DNA of 64,000 nucleotides. Source: Hafnia alvei (lineage in GTDB: Bacteria > Pseudomonadota > Gammaproteobacteria > Enterobacterales > Enterobacteriaceae). Shown here piece after piece: positions 27,905-37,095 of this stretch (position 1 is its first letter; every line of letters starts with the position of its first letter). The notes beneath the pieces were generated by a model that saw only the letters and a program-made list of their open reading frames with translations, was not told the DNA's origin and made no database searches. The stretch is from NCBI RefSeq assembly GCF_034424155.1, contig NZ_CP139992.1, forward strand, positions 2,868,012-2,932,011. The letters are read 5' to 3'. A program made the position numbers and the translations under genes.

Positions 27905-27958
27905 ATGAATAGCATAATCCGAACTTCTCAGGTTGCCCGTTGGTGGCGCTGCATCTAG
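27905..27958 (+). CDS. Trp-sensing leader peptide of trpS2
   Basis: A 17-residue frame, MNSIIRTSQVARWWRCI, ending in TAG, lies between tyrP and a tryptophanyl-tRNA synthetase gene. The two adjacent Trp codons (27941-27946) are positioned as in trp attenuators. GATAGGGTAAAA upstream may supply a weak ribosome binding site. Its likely job is ribosome stalling when charged tRNA-Trp is scarce. Confidence 0.75.
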   Translation: MNSIIRTSQVARWWRCI

Positions 27959-27959
27959 C

Positions 27960-28020
27960 GGCGGCACAGGATTCTGTTGATTCAAACATATCTTATACAA
28001 GCCGCCGGAGGGCGGCTTGT
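27960..28020 (+). promoter_or_regulatory. Attenuator of trpS2: competing antiterminator and terminator hairpins
   Basis: ACAAGCCGCC (27997-28006) and GGCGGCTTGT (28011-28020) form a 10-bp stem with a GGAG loop. A second copy of GGCGGC (27960-27965), just after the leader stop codon, can pair with the same GCCGCC (28001-28006). Only one pairing can exist at a time. A ribosome stalled at the Trp pair leaves 27960-27965 free; one at the stop codon covers it. The hairpin is followed by GACATTTTA rather than a clean T run, so termination may be weak or Rho-assisted. Confidence 0.72.
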
Positions 28021-28034
28021 GACATTTTAGGACG

Positions 28035-28061
28035 CGCTCCGGCTACGATTTTTCAGGAGCG
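28035..28061 (+). promoter_or_regulatory. Hairpin covering the trpS2 ribosome binding site
   Basis: CGCTCC (28035-28040) can pair with GGAGCG (28056-28061), which contains the AGGAG ribosome binding site 6 bases before the ATG. It may add translational control to the upstream attenuator. Confidence 0.5.
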
Positions 28062-28066
28062 TTACC

Positions 28067-29092
28067 ATGTCCGACCTTCAGACTCATTCAGCATCACACA
28101 CTATTCTCACCGGCGATCGTCCAACAGGCCAACTGCACCTTGGGCATTACATCGGCTCACTGCGCCAACGTGTCGCGTTACAGGATCTGTATCCGCAGTT
28201 TGTTCTGATTGCCGACCTGCAAGGATTAACCGACAACGGTAGTAATCCGCAAAAAATCTCCCACAACATTTTCGAAGTGATGGCTGACTATCTCGCGGTG
28301 GGTATCGACCCGGCAAAAACGACGATCTGTTTGCAATCCGCTCTGCCCGCGCTGGCAGAGCTCACCATGTTGTATATGAATATCGTTAGCGTGGCGCGCG
28401 TAGAGCGCAACCCTACGGTGAAAGCCGAAATTGCCCAGAAAGGATTTTCACGCACCCTGCCCACCGGTTTTTTGGTTTATCCCATCAGCCAAGCTGCCGA
28501 TATTACCGCGTTCAAAGCTGACCGCGTGCCGGTAGGTGACGATCAGTTGCCGATGCTGGAGCAGACCAACGAAATCGTGCATAAGATGAATAGTTTATTA
28601 CCGGAACCCACTTTGGTGCCTTGTCAGGCGATGCTCAGCGCGGTGAGCCGTTTACCGGGCATTGATGGCAACGCCAAAATGTCAAAATCATTAGGTAATA
28701 CCCTGACCTTGGGTGCCAGCGCCGATGACATCAGCGAGGCCGTTCATGCCATGTATACCGACCCCAATCACCTGCGCGTCAGCGATCCAGGGCAAATCGA
28801 AGGCAACGTGGTGTTCACCTATCTGGACGCATTCCATCCAGACACCGCCCAGGTTGCCGCCATGAAGGAACACTACCAGCGTGGCGGGCTGGGCGATCGT
28901 CAGTGTAAGCAGGAGCTTGAGGCGTGCTTACAGGCATTGCTGGAGCCTATCCGTGAACGGCGTCTTCAGTTCAGCGCAGATAAAGCAGCGTTGATGGAAA
29001 TCTTGCAGGCAGGCACCGAAAAAGCGCGTGAAGTCACTCAACAAACACTTGCCGAAGTGAAACGCGGCCTCGGTTTACCTGTGATGTTTTGA
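28067..29092 (+). CDS. trpS2: Tryptophanyl-tRNA synthetase, second-type paralogue
   Basis: Class I aminoacyl-tRNA synthetase charging tRNA-Trp, 341 residues. The HIGH-like motif is TGQLHLGHYIG and the KMSKS motif is NAKMSKSLGN, both intact; KADRVPVGDDQ is also conserved. The housekeeping enterobacterial trpS lies with dam, rpe and gph; none of these is here, so this is probably an additional copy. The leader peptide with Trp-Trp and attenuator suggests induction by Trp-tRNA shortage, for example in the presence of inhibitors such as indolmycin (inference). Confidence 0.9.
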   Translation: MSDLQTHSASHTILTGDRPTGQLHLGHYIGSLRQRVALQDLYPQFVLIADLQGLTDNGSNPQKISHNIFEVMADYLAVGIDPAKTTICLQSALPALAELTMLYMNIVSVARVERNPTVKAEIAQKGFSRTLPTGFLVYPISQAADITAFKADRVPVGDDQLPMLEQTNEIVHKMNSLLPEPTLVPCQAMLSAVSRLPGIDGNAKMSKSLGNTLTLGASADDISEAVHAMYTDPNHLRVSDPGQIEGNVVFTYLDAFHPDTAQVAAMKEHYQRGGLGDRQCKQELEACLQALLEPIRERRLQFSADKAALMEILQAGTEKAREVTQQTLAEVKRGLGLPVMF

Positions 29093-29127
29093 ACCCGTTA
29101 CGTTTTGAAACCATTACGATTTGAAAC

Positions 29128-29156
29128 AAAAAAGCGCCTGATAATAGGCGCTTTTG
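29128..29156. terminator. Bidirectional terminator between trpS2 and yfaZ
   Basis: AAAAAGCGCCT and AGGCGCTTTT form a stem with a GATAAT loop between convergent genes. Confidence 0.85.
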
Positions 29157-29174
29157 AAAAGCCATCGTAATGGT

Positions 29175-29720
29175 TTAGAAACCGATACCGGCCCCGACAT
29201 AAGCACCATCGGCCACAACGTTATTACGATCGCCGTCTTTGCCTGACATTTCAATATAGCGATAGCCAACATCAATCGTCACAGGGCGAATGACGCTCCA
29301 GCGCAGACCCGCGCTCGCTTCTTTGTAATCGTTAATGCCGCTGGACAACGAATCTGGTGAATAGTATCCCTCACCGTATAGAGAGAAACTTTTGGTTAAT
29401 GGCCACTGTAGACCACCACCAACGGCAATCGCATACCCATCGCTGCCATCTTTTTGCGGATTGAGGTAGAGCGCTTTGCCCCCTACGTTGGCAAGGAATG
29501 GTCCTAACGGCAGATTAATGCCCAAACCAAGGCCAGCAACATCACCGTCGTCGTCGTTATGCGCCCAATTCAGCGTGGAATACAAACCGGATGAATCCGT
29601 GCCAAATCCCGCTTCAACGTTCGTGTAGTGCTCACCCGCTTGCCCATGAATACTAATAGCATTTGCTGCCGTTGCAGAAAAAAGAGCGGCACATGCGCAG
29701 CCCAAAACAATCTTCTTCAT
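29175..29720 (-). CDS. yfaZ: YfaZ family outer-membrane protein
   Basis: A 181-residue protein with signal peptide (cleavage near ANA-ISI). Alternating beta strands ending in Phe (DGAYVGAGIGF) indicate a small outer-membrane barrel. It matches YfaZ by length and segments such as SSGLYSTLNWAHNDDDGDVAGLGLGI. In E. coli it is next to yfaY; here tyrP and trpS2 lie between them. Function unknown. Confidence 0.9.
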   Translation of the reverse strand: MKKIVLGCACAALFSATAANAISIHGQAGEHYTNVEAGFGTDSSGLYSTLNWAHNDDDGDVAGLGLGINLPLGPFLANVGGKALYLNPQKDGSDGYAIAVGGGLQWPLTKSFSLYGEGYYSPDSLSSGINDYKEASAGLRWSVIRPVTIDVGYRYIEMSGKDGDRNNVVADGAYVGAGIGF

Positions 29721-30108
29721 CTAGTGATTATCCTTAAAAAAATAGCCCGGTTCTCAGGTTCCGGTGCGCGAGAGTTTAAACCAATCATCAACGAGAACCA
29801 GAGAAAACTTCTCTAAGTTTTGTAAAAAAATTAAGCAATTATGTGTCTGATAACTTTTAGCAATCTGGTTAATAACCCTTAACTATTTGCGTGAGATCAT
29901 TAAGAGGTCTACAAATATTGATTAGATTGGTTCACGGAACACTTATGGAAAGCCGGTTTTCCCAGAGCAATCTTTTATGTCAGCTACATATTTTGGATTT
30001 AGCTGAAGAGCAATACCTGAGTGATAGGCACCTAAGCACGTCTGCCCTGAAACGAAAGGTATCACCCGGTTGAAGCAATTCACTGACTCTTGATGAAGGA
30101 GAGAAGTA
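29721..30108. other. Divergent intergenic region yfaZ-katA
   Basis: 388 bases with no convincing gene; must hold both promoters. I looked for an OxyR-type repeat (ATAG-N7-CTAT) before katA and found only isolated pieces (GATAG at about 30022). A strong AAGGAGAG site lies 8 bases before katA. Confidence 0.4.
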
Positions 30109-31542
30109 ATGAGCAAAAAAGGACTGACCACCGCCGCAGGCGCCCCCGTTGTTGACAACAACAACGTCATTACAGCAGGACCACGCGGCCCAATGCTGTT
30201 ACAGGACGTCTGGTTCCTCGAGAAACTGGCCCACTTTGATCGTGAAGTCATCCCTGAGCGTCGTATGCACGCTAAAGGTTCTGGCGCACACGGTACATTC
30301 ACCGTCACTCACGATATTTCCAAATACACACGCGCAAAAATTTTCTCTGAAATCGGCAAACAAACTCCGATGATGGTGCGTTTTTCAACCGTCGCCGGTG
30401 AACGTGGCGCTGCCGATGCAGAGCGCGACATTCGTGGCTTCGCCATGAAGTTTTATACAGAAGAAGGTAACTGGGATCTGGTCGGTAACGACACGCCGGT
30501 CTTCTATCTGCGCGATCCGCTGAAATTCCCTGACCTGAACCACGTGGTAAAACGTGACCCACGCACCAACCTGCGTAACCCAGTCTACAAATGGGATTTC
30601 TTCTCGCAGCTGCCGGAAGCTTTCCACCAGCTCACCATCGACTTCAGCGATCGTGGCTTGCCTAAGTCCTACCGTCACATGCATGGTTTTGGTAGCCACA
30701 CCTTCAGTTTTATCAATGCCGACAATGAACGTTTCTGGGTTAAATTCCATTTCCGTTGCCAGCAAGGCATTGAAAACCTGATGGATGATGAAGCTGAAGC
30801 GCTAGTCGGTAAAGACCGCGAAAGCTCACAGCGCGATCTGTTCGATGCTATCGAACGCAAAGATTTCCCTCGCTGGAATCTGCAGGTGCAGATCATGCCA
30901 GAGAAAGAAGCGGCGCAAACGCCTTATAACCCATTTGACCTCACCAAGGTATGGCCACACAAAGACTATCCACTGATTGATGTCGGTTACTTCGAACTGA
31001 ATCGTAATCCAGACAACTATTTTGCGGAAGTCGAACAGGTTGCCATGAACCCAGCCAACGTCGTGCCTGGGATCAGCTTCTCTCCAGACAAAATGTTGCA
31101 GGGCCGTCTGTTCTCCTACGGCGATGCGCACCGCTACCGTTTAGGCGTCAACCATCATCAAATCCCAGTGAACGCACCACAGTGTCCGTTCCACAACTAT
31201 CATCGTGATGGCGCGATGCGCGTTGACGGCAACAGCGGCAACGGTGCAACCTACGAGCCAAACACCTTTGGTGTATTCCAAGAGCAGCCTGATTTCAGCG
31301 AACCACCGTTGAGCATCGAAGGTGCCGCGGATCACTGGAATCATCGCGAAGATACCGACTACTACACTCAGCCTCGTGCACTGTTTAACTTACTGAGTGA
31401 AGAAGAACATCAGCGCATGTACACCCGTATCGCGGGTGAGCTGTCTCAGGTTCCTGAAGCTATTCAGAAACGTGCTCTGTGCCATTTCGCGCAGATCCAC
31501 CCTGACTATGCAGCCGGTATCATGAAGGCATTAGGCCAATAA
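30109..31542 (+). CDS. katA: Monofunctional haem catalase, clade 3
   Basis: Breaks hydrogen peroxide to water and oxygen. It has 477 residues. Catalytic His54 ([12 protein letters not shown]) and Asn127 (LVGNDTPVF), and the haem-ligand Tyr in [14 protein letters not shown], are present. The length and NADPH-binding type sequence are those of small-subunit catalases such as Proteus KatA; E. coli lacks this clade. It is monocistronic, with an exceptionally good ribosome binding site and a strong terminator. Confidence 0.97.
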   Translation: MSKKGLTTAAGAPVVDNNNVITAGPRGPMLLQDVWFLEKLAHFDREVIPERRMHAKGSGAHGTFTVTHDISKYTRAKIFSEIGKQTPMMVRFSTVAGERGAADAERDIRGFAMKFYTEEGNWDLVGNDTPVFYLRDPLKFPDLNHVVKRDPRTNLRNPVYKWDFFSQLPEAFHQLTIDFSDRGLPKSYRHMHGFGSHTFSFINADNERFWVKFHFRCQQGIENLMDDEAEALVGKDRESSQRDLFDAIERKDFPRWNLQVQIMPEKEAAQTPYNPFDLTKVWPHKDYPLIDVGYFELNRNPDNYFAEVEQVAMNPANVVPGISFSPDKMLQGRLFSYGDAHRYRLGVNHHQIPVNAPQCPFHNYHRDGAMRVDGNSGNGATYEPNTFGVFQEQPDFSEPPLSIEGAADHWNHREDTDYYTQPRALFNLLSEEEHQRMYTRIAGELSQVPEAIQKRALCHFAQIHPDYAAGIMKALGQ

Positions 31543-31574
31543 TCGTTCTCTTTCATGTTTGTAGCTACAAACGC

Positions 31575-31605
31575 AAACAGGAGCCTTTAGGCTCCTGTTT
31601 TTTAT
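31575..31605 (+). terminator. Rho-independent terminator of katA
   Basis: AACAGGAGCCT and AGGCTCCTGTT with a 2-base TT loop, followed by a T run. It also closes the convergent fimbrial operon. Confidence 0.9.
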
Positions 31606-31615
31606 CGGCGAATTA

Positions 31616-32782
31616 TCAGTAATAAGTGATGGTCACATTGGCTTTGGCGGTAATTTTTCCTGCAAAACTAGCCGAAGAAGAATCCGTGATCTCAGCAGCG
31701 GTTTGCACAATGGCGGCCTGATAATAAGCCGTATTTGCTCCTTGCTGTGCACTGCCAATATTTTGCTTTGTTCCCATGATGATGGGGTTACCTTGCGCGT
31801 CATAGAGCGCAACCGCGACTCCGGTGAGTTTTCCCCCGTCGGCCTCGCTATGAGCCACTAATTTATCGTTACCTTTCAATATTGCATTAGCATCATCAAA
31901 GGTGAATTCAACATTATTGGTATAGCTGCTACAGGTAAATCCAATACCAAATCGTGTTTGTGCTCCCTCTTGCGGAAACGACCCTGAACTACGCTTATTA
32001 AAATTACCCAAATCAACCGTTTGATGCGCTGAATCTAAGCTGCATGATGGCGCAGCCATATAAACCCCTGAGCCTAGAGGAACATCCACCGTCGCCACAC
32101 CGGACATGCCATCAACGGTGAAAGTAAGGTGTGCGCCAGCGGGAATAACGGGAAGCGCGCTATATTCTATCCAGCCCAATTTAACTAACTCAGCACGCAT
32201 GGACTCAATGGCATAATTATGCGTTTCATCAAACTTATATAAGCTTTTATCTGCATTATATTGAGCGCCAAACTCAAACAGCGTTGTATCGTCTTTACCG
32301 TTAATAACGGGGTACTCAACGCCAAGTAATTTCCTAGTTGCTAATTTAGCCGGTGAATAACTATTTGCTAGCGTTTCGTCATTGTAAGAAACCGCTTTGA
32401 TATACAGCCTAAGTTTAACGCCGTTATTATTGGTTTGAGCTTCCCCAGTCCAGTCCAGCGCAGTGTCGTTGATAGCACTGAGACTTAATGAAACCGTGCC
32501 ATCAAAACCAGCCGGGGCGGCCACCTCTTGTCCATCAGTGGTACAGCTTAATCTCATATTGGGCAAAAACTGCGCATAATCGAGAGAAAGCAATACCGAA
32601 TAATCGGGAGTATCCTCATCCACCGCTATCGGGTTTTCACGCGTATACGGCGAGAAAGGAGCTGCTCCACCAGTGTTAATGGTGCAGCGCAAAGCGCCTG
32701 CCCAAGTCGTCTGCGGGATAACGCCACCTAGCAATACGACAACACTCATCAACATCGTTTGAGCTCGCCACCATTTTCTCAT
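31616..32782 (-). CDS. Fimbrial tip adhesin
   Basis: Last gene of a chaperone-usher operon, 388 residues, with a signal peptide ending at TWA-GAL. The N-terminal half (about 28-245) carries two early Cys and would be the receptor-binding domain. The C-terminal half (from CSLDSAHQTVDLGNF) is a pilin domain ending in NVTITYY, the donor-strand type end. Two-domain architecture and last position indicate the tip subunit; the receptor cannot be predicted. GGAG 10 bases upstream of ATG supports the start. Confidence 0.85.
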   Translation of the reverse strand: MRKWWRAQTMLMSVVVLLGGVIPQTTWAGALRCTINTGGAAPFSPYTRENPIAVDEDTPDYSVLLSLDYAQFLPNMRLSCTTDGQEVAAPAGFDGTVSLSLSAINDTALDWTGEAQTNNNGVKLRLYIKAVSYNDETLANSYSPAKLATRKLLGVEYPVINGKDDTTLFEFGAQYNADKSLYKFDETHNYAIESMRAELVKLGWIEYSALPVIPAGAHLTFTVDGMSGVATVDVPLGSGVYMAAPSCSLDSAHQTVDLGNFNKRSSGSFPQEGAQTRFGIGFTCSSYTNNVEFTFDDANAILKGNDKLVAHSEADGGKLTGVAVALYDAQGNPIIMGTKQNIGSAQQGANTAYYQAAIVQTAAEITDSSSASFAGKITAKANVTITYY

Positions 32783-32794
32783 CGTCGTTCTCCG

Positions 32795-33517
32795 CTAGAA
32801 CGTCACCGTCTGATGCAATATCGGTGTGTCACCACCAAAATCGTTAATCAACGAATAGTTGAGTTGGCTGCTGCCACCAACGCCTGCAGGTAGCGCATAG
32901 CGAGCTTCCCCCTTTGCTGGCACCATCGTATTTTTTCCAGCTAAAGGTAACTTTTTACCCGCGCTGCTAACCGATAATTCAGAGAAGCTGGCGTAGTATT
33001 CCGTCGGATTTTTCGCCACCAACCATGCTTTTCCTCCTTCATGGCTAACCTGCCATGTCAGCGCTTTAAGTGTATCGGCTGATTTCTCTTTCAAATCGGT
33101 TGGCCGTACAAATACTTTTAATCGCGTACGGACGGCCAGCTGTAATTGATTTTCTTTGCTTTTGCTAACGGGCGGAATTTCTTGGATCCACAGCCAATAG
33201 ACTGACTCACGATCCTGCGGTATTTTTCCTGGCAATATCACCATTCGCAATCGCCCTTCCCGCCCAGCACTAATTTTGAATAATGGCGGAGTCAAAATGA
33301 GCGGCAAGCCTTTGTCATTTCCTTGCTGATCTTCAATCCACGACTGCACTAAATAGTCATGATTTTTATCATCATTAATCAGTTTAATCGGTGTTTCTTT
33401 ATCACTTTCAAGTGCGACAATGCGCGTCAAGGCAGGACGTACGGCAGCCTGAACGCCGCTTGCGGCGATGAGAAGACCTATGAGCATAGGCACAACAACT
33501 TTTTTATTGAACTTCAT
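32795..33517 (-). CDS. Periplasmic fimbrial chaperone
   Basis: PapD-like chaperone of 240 residues with signal peptide ending VQA-AVR. The G1 strand region QLAVRTRLKVFVRPTDL with its preceding Arg/Lys pair and the conserved motif YWLWIQEIPP are typical. It lies between usher and adhesin genes, with 12-bp gaps on both sides. Confidence 0.93.
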   Translation of the reverse strand: MKFNKKVVVPMLIGLLIAASGVQAAVRPALTRIVALESDKETPIKLINDDKNHDYLVQSWIEDQQGNDKGLPLILTPPLFKISAGREGRLRMVILPGKIPQDRESVYWLWIQEIPPVSKSKENQLQLAVRTRLKVFVRPTDLKEKSADTLKALTWQVSHEGGKAWLVAKNPTEYYASFSELSVSSAGKKLPLAGKNTMVPAKGEARYALPAGVGGSSQLNYSLINDFGGDTPILHQTVTF

Positions 33518-33529
33518 ATATTTCTCTTA

Positions 33530-36079
33530 TTAGCGACAAATCGCATTGATTTGTTGATACCAAGGTTCAGAAGAATCTTTTGGCGCGGGTAAAACAAATT
33601 GGCACTGGCTTTCGTTTTCCAATGTCATATGCAATGTTGCATCGCCATCAGCCAGGATCCCATTCAGATACAGCAATCCATTATCGGCAACCATGCCAAC
33701 CTGCTCCTTCCCTTGCCATACACTGGCACCAAAGGGGGCGGGTTTGCCGCTGGGCAGTGATAACATCACGATCGCCCTGCGCCCAACTTTTGTCTGGAAA
33801 CGCCGTACCACCACGGCACCGTGCGTGGGCACCACATTGTCACCCGCATCCAGTAACTCAACGTTATCATCGGCATGACGTGAATCTAGCGACAATGCAT
33901 TATCTCGATAAGGTGAAATTGATGGCACCACCGCCAAGCCCCAACGATTTGTCGCTACGCCGGGCTGTCCTTCTATGCTGATATTCTTTGCCCCTGGGGT
34001 TTCAACAATGGCGATGGTATCCCCCAACATCTGCGATAAAACAACGCCTCCGCTATAGGCAACGACTCCGCCCGAAAGTCCGGCAGAATACTGCCGACTT
34101 CCCTGCCCCATGCTTGCACTGGCACTCATATTGGCGATGTTATTGCGATAGGCCATCGACGCTATAGGTGAATATCCACCACGATCATGCTGAGCAGAAA
34201 ATGAGTAATTCAACGCACTATCCAGCTCAGTCCCTGATACCGTTGCCATCTGAGAATCACCAGAATGATTGCTACTGCTAGTGCTAAACGACACATTGCG
34301 GCTCCGTTTTTCACCCAAATCCCAAGGCACAGACACATTTAGCGAAAACTGGCGGTCAGGATCGACATCGCCGTTTGAACTAGAATTCACCTGATAGCTA
34401 TAGCTCATGCCGATATTTGCTGCACCAATATTGAAGCTGTATCCCATAGTTAATGAGGTATCTGTCGCGCTTGAATCGTAATAATTATCGCGTTGCAGCG
34501 TAAAATACCCATTGCCAAACTCACCAAACCCCTGATTTAGCGTCGCTTGAACTTCACTCTTACGCTGATAGCGCGTGTCATCATCTCCCCAGCGCCAGCT
34601 GGCGTACTCAGGGAAATCCATAAAACTGGCAGATTGATAACGATAGGCCATCAATTGCAACGAGGTATCCGTACTATCAAATCGACGCGCATACAACACT
34701 CGCAGCGCTCTCCCGCTATCGCCAATTCTATCGGCAGTATCATCATAGGATTGGGTATCTCCGTCTGTCGCTTGTTGATGACGTTCAAAGGCCCAATCTA
34801 GCGATACACTCCCCAGGTAACCAAAGTTGAAAGCAGTACTCAACGCGGTCGACTGATACCCTTCACCCGCAACGATAAGATCGCTCAACGTCAACCAGTC
34901 AAAGCCGTACTGCAAGTCTCCTTGCACCACCATCGGCTCATAAGAAAGAGAATCATCGCGATATCGGCCTGCACTCAAGCCATAGCGCCACGTTCCAGGC
35001 CGCAACATATCCGGCAGTGAGGTATAAGGAACGGTGAATTGCTGTTTACTTCCGTCGCTTTCCTCAACAGTGACATCTAAATCAGCCCCAATCTGCCCAT
35101 TATTTAAATCGTGGATAGCAAAACTACCCGGCGCGACCGTTTGGCTATAAATGATATTTCCGCGCTGGCGGATCACCACGCGCGCGTTGGTTCGTGCAAC
35201 ACCACGAATAACCGGTGCGTAGCTGAAAGTATCGGCAGGCAGCATTTGATTATTCGTCTCAAGCGTCATCCCCCGCACGGGTAAAATACCTAGCACATCA
35301 CTTGATGTACTGGCATAAACATCACCGACGGTGAAGCGAGACACCAGTGAGGCAATATCGCGTTCTGCATAAGCGCGATCGTGGTTTTGCTCCCAGCCAA
35401 TGGGGGATTTATTAAAAGTATCAAAACTGTAAAAGCGCCAATCACCCAAATTCACACCTGAGTTCAGGCTTAAATATGCCGTGTCGCTACTGTCGTCGCC
35501 TGAGCTATTACTATTATGATTTTCAGTATGATAAATGTAGCTGGAATAGCTCAACCGTAGCGCATTAACCCCTTTGTCCCACAAAGAGGGATCGATCATT
35601 TCACTTTGTGTTGCCACACTCATCGCGGCCTGTGGCACCGTGATAATAAGTTGCTGCATGGCAGCATCATATTTTACGGTTGCATCAGGCCACTTAGCCG
35701 TGAGGTCGTAACATGTTTCACTCGCGCCTTTGCCTTTTTCGGGCAGTTCATGATCGAGTCTCAGTTGATGTAGTAGCGCCAATGTTAAACAAGGCTCGGC
35801 ACTTTTAGTCTTTGACATGGAAACAAATTCGACTTTAGTTTTAAACACAGAATGTCCGTTTAAAATAATATCAACGGCATTCGTCCCAGGTTCAATTTGG
35901 TCCGGGTGATAAAACTGCTGTGGTATTTCCTGAGAGTTTTTACGTAAAAAATCCGCATCAAACTCAGAACTCTCAATTGATGCTGGATTGATTTCTTCAC
36001 TGGCTATTGAATGCAATGAAAAAAAAGCAGAGACAACAATGATAATTCTCATTATTAATAATAAATGAATCCTCATCAT
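33530..36079 (-). CDS. Outer-membrane fimbrial usher
   Basis: FimD/PapC-type usher, up to 849 residues. After the signal peptide comes an N-terminal chaperone-binding domain with FDADFLRKNSQEIPQQFY, then the pore with plug (APVIRGVARTNARVVIRQRGNIIYSQTVAPGSFAIHDL), and C-terminal domains with GKPAPFGASVW. The start is uncertain: ATG at 36079 or 36076 follows GGAAC; the internal MRIIIVVSAFF also resembles a signal-peptide start, and a fossil copy elsewhere keeps that segment. Confidence 0.94.
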   Translation of the reverse strand: MMRIHLLLIMRIIIVVSAFFSLHSIASEEINPASIESSEFDADFLRKNSQEIPQQFYHPDQIEPGTNAVDIILNGHSVFKTKVEFVSMSKTKSAEPCLTLALLHQLRLDHELPEKGKGASETCYDLTAKWPDATVKYDAAMQQLIITVPQAAMSVATQSEMIDPSLWDKGVNALRLSYSSYIYHTENHNSNSSGDDSSDTAYLSLNSGVNLGDWRFYSFDTFNKSPIGWEQNHDRAYAERDIASLVSRFTVGDVYASTSSDVLGILPVRGMTLETNNQMLPADTFSYAPVIRGVARTNARVVIRQRGNIIYSQTVAPGSFAIHDLNNGQIGADLDVTVEESDGSKQQFTVPYTSLPDMLRPGTWRYGLSAGRYRDDSLSYEPMVVQGDLQYGFDWLTLSDLIVAGEGYQSTALSTAFNFGYLGSVSLDWAFERHQQATDGDTQSYDDTADRIGDSGRALRVLYARRFDSTDTSLQLMAYRYQSASFMDFPEYASWRWGDDDTRYQRKSEVQATLNQGFGEFGNGYFTLQRDNYYDSSATDTSLTMGYSFNIGAANIGMSYSYQVNSSSNGDVDPDRQFSLNVSVPWDLGEKRSRNVSFSTSSSNHSGDSQMATVSGTELDSALNYSFSAQHDRGGYSPIASMAYRNNIANMSASASMGQGSRQYSAGLSGGVVAYSGGVVLSQMLGDTIAIVETPGAKNISIEGQPGVATNRWGLAVVPSISPYRDNALSLDSRHADDNVELLDAGDNVVPTHGAVVVRRFQTKVGRRAIVMLSLPSGKPAPFGASVWQGKEQVGMVADNGLLYLNGILADGDATLHMTLENESQCQFVLPAPKDSSEPWYQQINAICR

Positions 36080-36180
36080 TATTGTTCCGCTATAAATTCA
36101 TTAACGAAAGGCTCCAAAGATACCTAATAGAGATATCCCGTCTGAATTATGTTAAGGGCAAAACAAGCAGACAGGCTCTT

Positions 36181-36726
36181 TTAGTTATACACAATATCGA
36201 CGAAGGTTTTTGCACTCACATTACCCGCCGTTACTGCTGGCGTTGAAGTATTAGCTTTATAGGCAACTTTAAAATGCAAAGTCGTATTTCCCGTTGATAA
36301 AGCTTGCTGCTTAGACGGTGTACCGCCGTTAATATCAACCAGCGTCGCGCCATCGTTTTCGAGTAGAGCAACACCGACTCCCGTTGCTGGATTGGTGCTG
36401 CTACCATTTTTTAAAATTTCATTATCCACTGTGTCTGGTGAACCACTGAATGTCACTTGCGCATTTTTTTGCGTAGTAATATCACACTCTTTCAGGTCAA
36501 TAGTGAAATCGGTCATCCCCGCATAACCACCAGCCGAACTAAACGAAGCCGGTGTTACCGAGGGCAGAGTCATCGTAGCCCCGCTGGTCGTCGTTCCCGC
36601 ATTGAAGCCATTGAGTGTACACGCAGAGGCGGTCACTAGCCCCGTGAAAGTAATATCACCATCTGAAGCAAGCGCTGAGAACGAGCTCACAGCCAATAGC
36701 GATAAAATTAAAAATCTATATTTCAT
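36181..36726 (-). CDS. Major fimbrial subunit, copy 1
   Basis: FimA-like pilin of 181 residues with signal peptide ending ALA-SDG. Two Cys (TASACTLNGF and KECDIT) form the pilin disulfide; the C-terminus KTFVDIVYN carries the penultimate Tyr of the donor-strand chaperone motif. Directly upstream of the usher gene. Close to 88% identical in the mature part, by eye, to copy 2 upstream. Confidence 0.93.
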   Translation of the reverse strand: MKYRFLILSLLAVSSFSALASDGDITFTGLVTASACTLNGFNAGTTTSGATMTLPSVTPASFSSAGGYAGMTDFTIDLKECDITTQKNAQVTFSGSPDTVDNEILKNGSSTNPATGVGVALLENDGATLVDINGGTPSKQQALSTGNTTLHFKVAYKANTSTPAVTAGNVSAKTFVDIVYN

Positions 36727-37095
36727 ACAATTACCTTCATATCCATAAAGTTGAAACCATCCGTTTTTTAGTCATACATGCGTAAACTTAGAGTGCATGT
36801 TAGCTATTAATAAATTATATGTATGAATTATAATTTTGGAATACATGAAAATTAAATTCATTTTTTAGTAGGAATAAATACAGTAAATAAAGCTCACAGC
36901 AATCAATATTCAGTTAAAATTAATATAAACACCAAGCTTTATCAAAAAGCTTACCGTCATAGAATTTAATAAACCTTGCATAATAAAAAGCAGAAGCAAT
37001 AACAATTAATCGCATTAAAAATGAAACATATTTATTACTGTTCCGCTTTGCGTAAACCGATGAGGTATGCCTAAGTAATATAAGCAAATTAAAAA
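36727..37095 (-). other. AT-rich region between pilin copies with a vestige of the usher 5' end
   Basis: No intact gene. About 36975-37040 aligns with the start of the usher gene. On the minus strand GCGGAACAGTAATAA matches GCGGAACAATAATGA, and an ATG there encodes MRLIVIASAFYYAR, like MRIIIVVSAFFSLH of the usher signal peptide, before the similarity stops. The region upstream of copy 1 (ATAATTTTGGAAT..., about 36830-36875) also repeats upstream of copy 2 (about 37742-37790). Confidence 0.6.

Noticed and set aside
29721-30108. OxyR operator before katA
   Set aside because: Only single ATAG-like pieces were found, not the four-element spaced repeat.
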